Source: Anaeromicropila populeti (GTDB lineage Bacteria > Bacillota > Clostridia > Lachnospirales > Lachnospiraceae). From it: 64,000 nucleotides of DNA. Each line of letters opens with the position of its first letter. Positions within the stretch are counted from its first letter, which is position 1. Below, piece after piece: positions 59,618 to 64,000 of the stretch. The DNA is taken from contig NZ_FOYZ01000010.1 of the NCBI RefSeq assembly GCF_900112775.1, forward strand, positions 124,001-188,000, given 5' to 3'. The position numbers and the translations under genes were made by a program. The notes below the pieces were generated by a model. The model searched no databases. It saw only the letters and a program-made list of their open reading frames with translations, and had not been told where the DNA came from.

Positions 59618-62600
59618 TTATCTACCTCCGCTTCGTAAATTTGTTCTTTGCTGTGCATTGACGATGACCTCATCCAGCATGGTGCCACCAAGGTAAACAG
59701 GGATAACAATATCTCCGTTCTGCCCCGAAAGTCCGCTGACGGCATCTTTGATTGCAGCCACGAGTCCAGAAGCAGTGTCTGCTGCAGAAGGTGTGCCGCC
59801 TGCTGTCAGCGCAGAAGTATCGGTCGCACTGACCTTCGGATTGATGACCATATCAGTAGCAAGTCCAGAGATTGCTTTTTCAATCATGCCTCGGCTGCCT
59901 TCGATACCTTTGGCCAGCCCACCAATGAAGTCCGGCATCCAGCTTTCATAATCAGTCAGAGGGCCTTCATCGGGCACAGAGAAATGCAGGAAGGATTTGA
60001 TTGTGTCCGCCACATTGCATACGGCATCCTTTACCTTGCCGATACAGCTCTTGATACCATTGACGATGCCGTTAATGATATCTGCGCCCCAGCTAAACGC
60101 AGAGGAGGCCAGATTTTTAATGAAGTTCACAGCATTGTCGAAACCGGTCTTAATGGTGTTGTAGATGCCGGAGACTGTCGCTTTTATACCATTCCACATA
60201 GTAGAAAAGGCTGTGGACACTGCTGTTTTGATGGCATTGACCACAGAGGTTACTGTCGATTTAATGCTATTCCAGACAGAGTTAATTGTGGTCTTGATTC
60301 CATTCACCACCGTAGTGATGACCGTTTTTATTGCATTCCAGATAGTGGTGAATACAGTCTGGATGGCGGTGAGAACGGTTGTGATTACGGTTTTGATAGT
60401 ATTCCAAGCCGTCGTCAAAAAGGTCTGAATCGCTGTAACAATCGTGGTAATGAAAGTGGAGATTGCTGTCCACACGGTAGTAATAACGGTCTGAATGGCG
60501 GTCAGCACCGTGGTAATGACCGTCTGAATGGTATTCCAGGCTGTGGTCAGGAAGGTTTGGATTGCCGTAATCACAGTGGTAACGATTGTGCTGATTGCAT
60601 TCCAAACGGTGGAGAAGAAGGTCTGGATTGCTGTGAATACCGTTGTGACCGTGGTTTGGATAGTAGTCCATGCAGTTGACAGAAAGGTGCTGATGGCCGT
60701 AACCACGGTTGTGAAGATGGTCTTGATTCCTTCCCACAAGCCGGTGAAAAAGGTGGCCAGTCCATTCCAAATGATAGTGGCAACAGATACGATTGCCTGC
60801 CATGCTGCAGCAAAGAATTCTTTCAGTGCGTTCCATACGGCGATGGCGATTTCCTTGATGTTATTCCAGAGGTCAATCCAAAACTGCCTGAAGTCCTCGT
60901 TGGTATTCCACAGATAGATAAAGGCAGCGACCAGAGCTGCGATGGCGGCAATAATCAGCACGATAGGGTTTGCCAGCATTGTTGCATTCAGGGCAGCAAA
61001 GGCTCCCTTGACCACATTGATAACACCGGCGATTTTCGGAACAATCGTCATGATGGTGCCGACCGCAGAGATGACCTTGCCGACAACGATAAGCACCGGG
61101 CCGAGGGCAGCAGCCAGTAAAGCAACGGTGACGACCACCTTTTTTGTACCTTCATCCATACCATTGAGCCAGTCCACAAATTTCTGAATCCAGCCCACAA
61201 TCAGTTTGATGGCAGGCATCAAAAGTTCACCAAAGGAAATGGCGAGACCTTCCAGAGCGGATTTCAAAATAGTCAGCTGGCCCTGAAGGTTATCAAGCTG
61301 TGTGTCGGCCATCTGCTGAGCAGCGCCACCACTATCGGTAATAGATTTTTGCAGGTCATCCCAGGTGCTGCCTGTGTTCGCAAGCAGTGCATTGACCGAG
61401 GAAAGGTCGGTCTTGTTGAAGATATTGCTGATGATGTTACTCTTCTCAGCAGAAGTCATTCCATCCATGCTGGTGTTCAAATCACTTAGGATGTCGTTCA
61501 TGCTGCGCATATTTCCCTGCGAGTCATAAACCTGTACACCAAGGGATTCCATACTTGCGGCAGCCTTATCGGTTGGATTCTGCAAGGATAGGATAATGTT
61601 ACGAAGGTGCGTACCACCTTCAGCGCCCTTGATACCATTGTTGGCAAGAATACCGAGTGCTGTGTTAAGCTCAGCCGTGCCGCCCTTGATGGATTTTGCC
61701 GTTGCACCAATGGTCAGGATGCCTTCGCCCAGCTGTGCAACAGAAGTATTGGTGCTGGAAGCTGTCTTTGCCATCTGGTCGACCATCGTACCGGCTTCAT
61801 CTACGCCCATGCCCAAGGCGGACATGGCGTCGGTAACCATATCAGAAGCAGATGCCAGCTCGATATCACCGGCAGCAGCCAAGTTCAGTACGGTCGGAAG
61901 TGTATCACACATTTCCTGCGTATCATAACCGGCGAGGGCCAGATAGTTCAGAGCCTCGGCACATTCGCTGGCAGAGAAGGCAGTCTCGGAGCCCATTTTC
62001 TTGGCGAGCTTTCCGAGCGTATCCATCGTGTTGACGGATTGGCCATCAACGGTGGACATGGAATCCTTTGTAATGCCCATCGTGGCCTGTACCTGCGACA
62101 TGGAGGACTCGAAGTTTGCAGCAGTGGTTACGGCTGCCGTTCCAAGCCCTGCAACTGCTGCAGTGACCGGCAGTAGCTTCTCTCCGGCTGAAGAGATATT
62201 GTTACCTACGGTTTTTAACTTTTCACCGGTGGCAGCAATTTTTTGAACAGCGGTGGCAGATTGATTGGCCTGTTCCTCCAGCTTTTTCAGGTCTTGCTCT
62301 GTCTCTAAGATTTCACGCTGAAGGGCATCATATTGTTCCTGCGAAATGTCGCCATTTGCAAGAGCTGTGTTTGCCTGTTCCGCAGCCGTCTTTAAGGTTT
62401 CCAGCTTCGTCTTGGTTTCCGCAACGGCATCACCGAGGAGCTTATGCTTTTGGGCCAGCAGTTCTGTGTTACCGGGGTCAAGTTTTAGGAGCTTGTCTAC
62501 ATCCTTAAGTTGGGCCTGCGTATTTTTGATTTCTGAATTGACACCCTTTAAGGCAGTCTGGAGTTTGGTGGTATCGCCGCCGATTTCAACAGTGATACCT

Positions 62601-62620
62601 TTGATTCTATTTGCGGCCAC
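59618..62620 (-). CDS. Tail tape measure protein with Trp-every-22 repeats
   Basis: The 1000-residue tape measure has an N-terminal coiled-coil (15-125), the PhageMin_Tail-type domain (about 145-420: FESSMSQVQATMG, GTHLRNIILSLQNPTDKAA), transmembrane-like helices (about 495-580), a repeat region (about 629-783) with Trp at every 22 residues, and a C-terminal SPEGPL-like tail (FSVPDEGPLTDYESW). GTG 62620 is preferred because GGAGGTG precedes it; GTG 62629 is an alternative. Confidence 0.93.
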   Translation of the reverse strand: MAANRIKGITVEIGGDTTKLQTALKGVNSEIKNTQAQLKDVDKLLKLDPGNTELLAQKHKLLGDAVAETKTKLETLKTAAEQANTALANGDISQEQYDALQREILETEQDLKKLEEQANQSATAVQKIAATGEKLKTVGNNISSAGEKLLPVTAAVAGLGTAAVTTAANFESSMSQVQATMGITKDSMSTVDGQSVNTMDTLGKLAKKMGSETAFSASECAEALNYLALAGYDTQEMCDTLPTVLNLAAAGDIELASASDMVTDAMSALGMGVDEAGTMVDQMAKTASSTNTSVAQLGEGILTIGATAKSIKGGTAELNTALGILANNGIKGAEGGTHLRNIILSLQNPTDKAAASMESLGVQVYDSQGNMRSMNDILSDLNTSMDGMTSAEKSNIISNIFNKTDLSSVNALLANTGSTWDDLQKSITDSGGAAQQMADTQLDNLQGQLTILKSALEGLAISFGELLMPAIKLIVGWIQKFVDWLNGMDEGTKKVVVTVALLAAALGPVLIVVGKVISAVGTIMTIVPKIAGVINVVKGAFAALNATMLANPIVLIIAAIAALVAAFIYLWNTNEDFRQFWIDLWNNIKEIAIAVWNALKEFFAAAWQAIVSVATIIWNGLATFFTGLWEGIKTIFTTVVTAISTFLSTAWTTIQTTVTTVFTAIQTFFSTVWNAISTIVTTVITAIQTFLTTAWNTIQTVITTVLTAIQTVITTVWTAISTFITTIVTAIQTFLTTAWNTIKTVITTVLTAIQTVFTTIWNAIKTVITTVVNGIKTTINSVWNSIKSTVTSVVNAIKTAVSTAFSTMWNGIKATVSGIYNTIKTGFDNAVNFIKNLASSAFSWGADIINGIVNGIKSCIGKVKDAVCNVADTIKSFLHFSVPDEGPLTDYESWMPDFIGGLAKGIEGSRGMIEKAISGLATDMVINPKVSATDTSALTAGGTPSAADTASGLVAAIKDAVSGLSGQNGDIVIPVYLGGTMLDEVIVNAQQRTNLRSGGR
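60272..60736 (-). repeat. 66-bp tandem repeat inside tape measure gene
   Basis: Eight Trp codons lie exactly 66 bp apart (60736, 60670, 60604, 60538, 60472, 60406, 60340, 60274), followed by one interval of 78 bp. The 22-residue unit looks like W-N-x-I-x-T-x-I-T-T-V-x-T-A-I-Q-T. This doubles the known 11-residue tape measure repeat. Confidence 0.9.
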
Positions 62621-62680
62621 GAAAAGCACCTCCTTCCTGTGAATATGAAAATAGCCCGGATTGCTACGGGCAGAAATTTG

Positions 62681-62866
62681 TTAGAATTTGTCGAAATCCT
62701 CCTGAGTGGCCAGGGTCGCATATTTGCAATCATCGTTCCGGCTTTCTGCGAACATATCATTGACCATGCCAATCGTAAGCAAATCTAAATCACGAATGGA
62801 AAGGCCAAGCTGAACACAGCGTAGCAGGAACAACGGCGTTGTCATTTCCCGGTCAGTTGGGCGAGC
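62681..62866 (-). CDS. Tail assembly chaperone, T extension (right prophage)
   Basis: This 61-codon -1 frame extension follows a slip at 62866-62872 and reads ARPTDREM TTPLFLLRCV then LTIGMVNDMFAES and ends EEDFDKF-like (QEDFDKF). An in-frame ATG at 62845 overlaps the zero-frame stop (ATGA), so it might also start on its own. Its place between the chaperone and tape measure genes fixes its role as the T part of the GT chaperone. Confidence 0.75.
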   Translation of the reverse strand, partial: ARPTDREMTTPLFLLRCVQLGLSIRDLDLLTIGMVNDMFAESRNDDCKYATLATQEDFDKF

Positions 62867-63219
62867 TTTTTTTTAGACTCAACCTCCGTCTGGGTATTGA
62901 GACCCCACAGCTCGATGAGCTTTGGAAGCACCTGATAGATAGAAAAGGTGTTGAAGCCATCCAGCCATTCCTCCGGAGAATCCGGCACTTCGGCATCTGC
63001 GTGCTTGGCCATGATGTAGGCGATGTTCTCAAACATCTCAAGGGAGAACATATCCAGAGAGGATTCCTCCGGATTGCCTTCACCCAGACTTTTTTCCAAA
63101 GCACGCAGGTCTTTATAGATGTCACGATGGAATTTCATGCGGTAAATACGAGGAATGGCTGCAGAGGCCCTGAAGGGCACCTGTTTACCATCGATTTCGA
63201 TGTTCTGTTTCATACTCAT
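62842..63219 (-). CDS. Tail assembly chaperone, G product (right prophage)
   Basis: The 125-residue protein (VPFRASAAIPRIYRMKFHRD start, IYQVLPKLIELWGLN end) is the tail assembly chaperone, in the usual place between major tail protein and tape measure. It differs from the left prophage chaperone but has the same frameshift architecture. ATG 63219 follows AAGGAGAAGG on the minus strand. Confidence 0.85.
   Translation of the reverse strand: MSMKQNIEIDGKQVPFRASAAIPRIYRMKFHRDIYKDLRALEKSLGEGNPEESSLDMFSLEMFENIAYIMAKHADAEVPDSPEEWLDGFNTFSIYQVLPKLIELWGLNTQTEVESKKKLAQLTGK
62866..62872 (-). promoter_or_regulatory. Programmed -1 frameshift site (A AAA AAG)
   Basis: On the minus strand an eight-A run followed by G is phased A-AAA-AAG in the chaperone frame, the dnaX-type heptamer. 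The -1 frame stays open to 62681. The zero-frame stop follows seven codons later. Confidence 0.7.
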
Positions 63220-63221
63220 GA

Positions 63222-63821
63222 TTAACCTTCTCCTTCCGTAGTTGCAGTGTCAGTAGCAGCAGCCGGGATATACACGGCCTTGTACCAGTTACCATAGACA
63301 GTAGCGTCAGTGGTGTCACCGGTCTTTGCCTTAACCATGCCGTTGGAAAGCGGCGTAGCTTTGATGGTCAAGGTTTCCGTCTGCACTTCCTTGCTGTCCT
63401 CGTTAGTCTTGCCTTCGATACCAGGACGGGAGGCAGAGCAGTTATACATGATGTGACGGATATGCTTTTGGTCGCCATCAAACTCAAAGAGAAGTGCAAA
63501 GGATGCAAGCTCCACCTCGGAGTTTTCAATCAGAACGCCCTTGCTGTCCAGTTCCTCCTTCAGCACGTCGGTACGGAAGGATTCAGGAATCATCGCAAGC
63601 TCAAGGTCACCCTCGTAGCCCATGTTGTTATTGATGACATAATAGGCGATGCCATCAGCGTAGAAGTTTTCCGGCTCACCGTTGGCATCCAAGGAGATGG
63701 ATACGGAGCCGGGCATCGCAACAGGAGTGACAAAAGAGAAGGTGCCGTCCTCTGCAATGGTAATGAGCGCATAGTGCGCATTTTTAAGGTTGTACTTAAC
63801 CTTGTTGTTTTTATCAGCCAT
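63222..63821 (-). CDS. Major tail protein (right prophage)
   Basis: The 199-residue major tail tube protein begins VKYNLKNAHYALI and contains YYVINNNMGYEGDLELAMIP, which matches phi13/TP901-type major tail proteins of Gram-positive phages. It ends in a Thr/Glu-rich tail. It lies directly upstream of the chaperone, 3 bases apart. Confidence 0.92.
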   Translation of the reverse strand: MADKNNKVKYNLKNAHYALITIAEDGTFSFVTPVAMPGSVSISLDANGEPENFYADGIAYYVINNNMGYEGDLELAMIPESFRTDVLKEELDSKGVLIENSEVELASFALLFEFDGDQKHIRHIMYNCSASRPGIEGKTNEDSKEVQTETLTIKATPLSNGMVKAKTGDTTDATVYGNWYKAVYIPAAATDTATTEGEG

Positions 63822-63824
63822 TTG

Positions 63825-64000
63825 TCAGACCTCCATTTCAAATGTGTATAGGACTTCATAGAGCTTTTCGCTCTCAATCCAGGTTTCAGATTTGTTATAA
63901 AAAATGCCGTGATTATCCAGCACGGCCTCCAAGCTGCTTTCTAACGCTGGGGATTTCTCGTCAGTATACAGCTCGATATGATACTCATTTATCTTGAAAT
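63825..64000 (-). CDS. Tail terminator-like protein (partial, cut by window)
   Basis: The last 57 codons are visible: INEYHIELYTDEKSP, SSLEAVLDNHG, ETWIESEKLYEVLYTF, ending EMEV and TGA, and the frame is open to the window edge. The IESEKLYEVLYTF ending is typical of small tail terminator/minor tail proteins encoded just before the major tail protein. The start is outside the window, so the true length is unknown. Confidence 0.7.
   Translation of the reverse strand, partial: FKINEYHIELYTDEKSPALESSLEAVLDNHGIFYNKSETWIESEKLYEVLYTFEMEV

Larger units (their letters stand above)
48864..64000 (-). mobile_element. Right prophage (siphophage), right end outside window
   Basis: The genes run on the minus strand in late-phage order (tail terminator, major tail, chaperones, tape measure, tail tip, holin, amidase) and end in the same SHOCT plus three-recombinase cassette as the left prophage. 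Head and early genes are off the right edge. The left boundary is unclear: it may include the Cro-like and RHH genes down to about 48.1 kb. Codon and base use look more GC-rich than in the left prophage, so it is an independent acquisition. Confidence 0.8.

Noticed and set aside
59648-60679. Long + strand reading frame of 343 residues opposite the right tape measure gene
   Set aside because: It is the reverse-complement shadow of the low-complexity repeat region; there is no ribosome binding site, and its Cys/His/Gly/Asp composition reflects antisense of Thr/Val/Ile repeats.
60272-60736. CRISPR array
   Set aside because: The 66-bp period is coding, in frame with the tape measure gene, and has no conserved repeat/unique spacer alternation; no cas genes are present.

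Overview
The window is low-GC Gram-positive DNA, most likely from a gut-type Clostridia (Lachnospirales/Oscillospirales-like) chromosome. The evidence is the phage families present, the three-gene large-serine-recombinase cassettes, strong AGGAGG-type ribosome binding sites and a 3' piece of a Bacillota-style rlmD/rumA gene. It holds two different HK97-type siphoprophages pointing toward each other, with a 6-7 kb accessory zone between them. No rRNA, tRNA or CRISPR array was seen.

Left prophage (+ strand, from before position 1 to about 45.9 kb). The order is: early/replication genes (sigma-like factor, Cas4-like nuclease, DUF2815 ssDNA-binding-like protein, family A DNA polymerase, antirepressor, DUF4406, VapE primase-helicase, VRR-NUC nuclease, SNF2 helicase; 0-10.3 kb); a late-gene regulator with a repeat-controlled promoter and terminator (10.5-11.0 kb); HNH nuclease and small terminase; a methylation block (SAM synthetase, DPPY methyltransferase, cytosine methyltransferase; 12.1-16.4 kb); a peptide-ligation block (amidoligase, gamma-glutamylcyclotransferase, DUF4314, DUF5049; 16.5-19.2 kb); large terminase, portal, protease, capsid, connectors and tail with a programmed -1 frameshift (19.3-37.3 kb); holin and amidase; then a small SHOCT-like protein and three serine recombinase genes (38.2-42.1 kb).

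Accessory zone (42.1-48.8 kb). A near-consensus promoter with an operator-like dyad drives five uncharacterised co-directional genes, four of them apparently starting with TTG (42.2-45.9 kb). This operon stops exactly where a 45-codon remnant of the 3' end of rlmD begins, which suggests the left element is integrated in rlmD and the five genes are integrase-proximal cargo. Beyond it lie a TIR-like protein (candidate single-gene defence), a decayed recombinase 3' fragment, a Cro-like repressor and a 57-residue ribbon-helix-helix protein with its own repeat operator.

Right prophage (- strand, 48.9 kb to beyond 64.0 kb). It begins with the same SHOCT-recombinase A-B-C arrangement in mirror orientation, followed (reading right to left in transcription) by amidase, holin, receptor/tail proteins, a long tape measure protein with a 66-bp tandem repeat, a frameshifting tail chaperone pair, the major tail protein and a truncated tail terminator gene. 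Its base composition looks more GC-rich than the left prophage, so the two are separate acquisitions.

The most interesting unexplained items are: a leader element repeated upstream of three left-prophage genes (with a structurally similar leader in the right prophage) that can pair with the Shine-Dalgarno sequence; the five-gene cargo operon in rlmD; the TIR-like protein; the amidoligase/GGCT block with a shared C-terminal module; a cytosine methyltransferase with a nine-unit repeated insert; and an iteron-like GGAACAAG cluster next to the replication genes.
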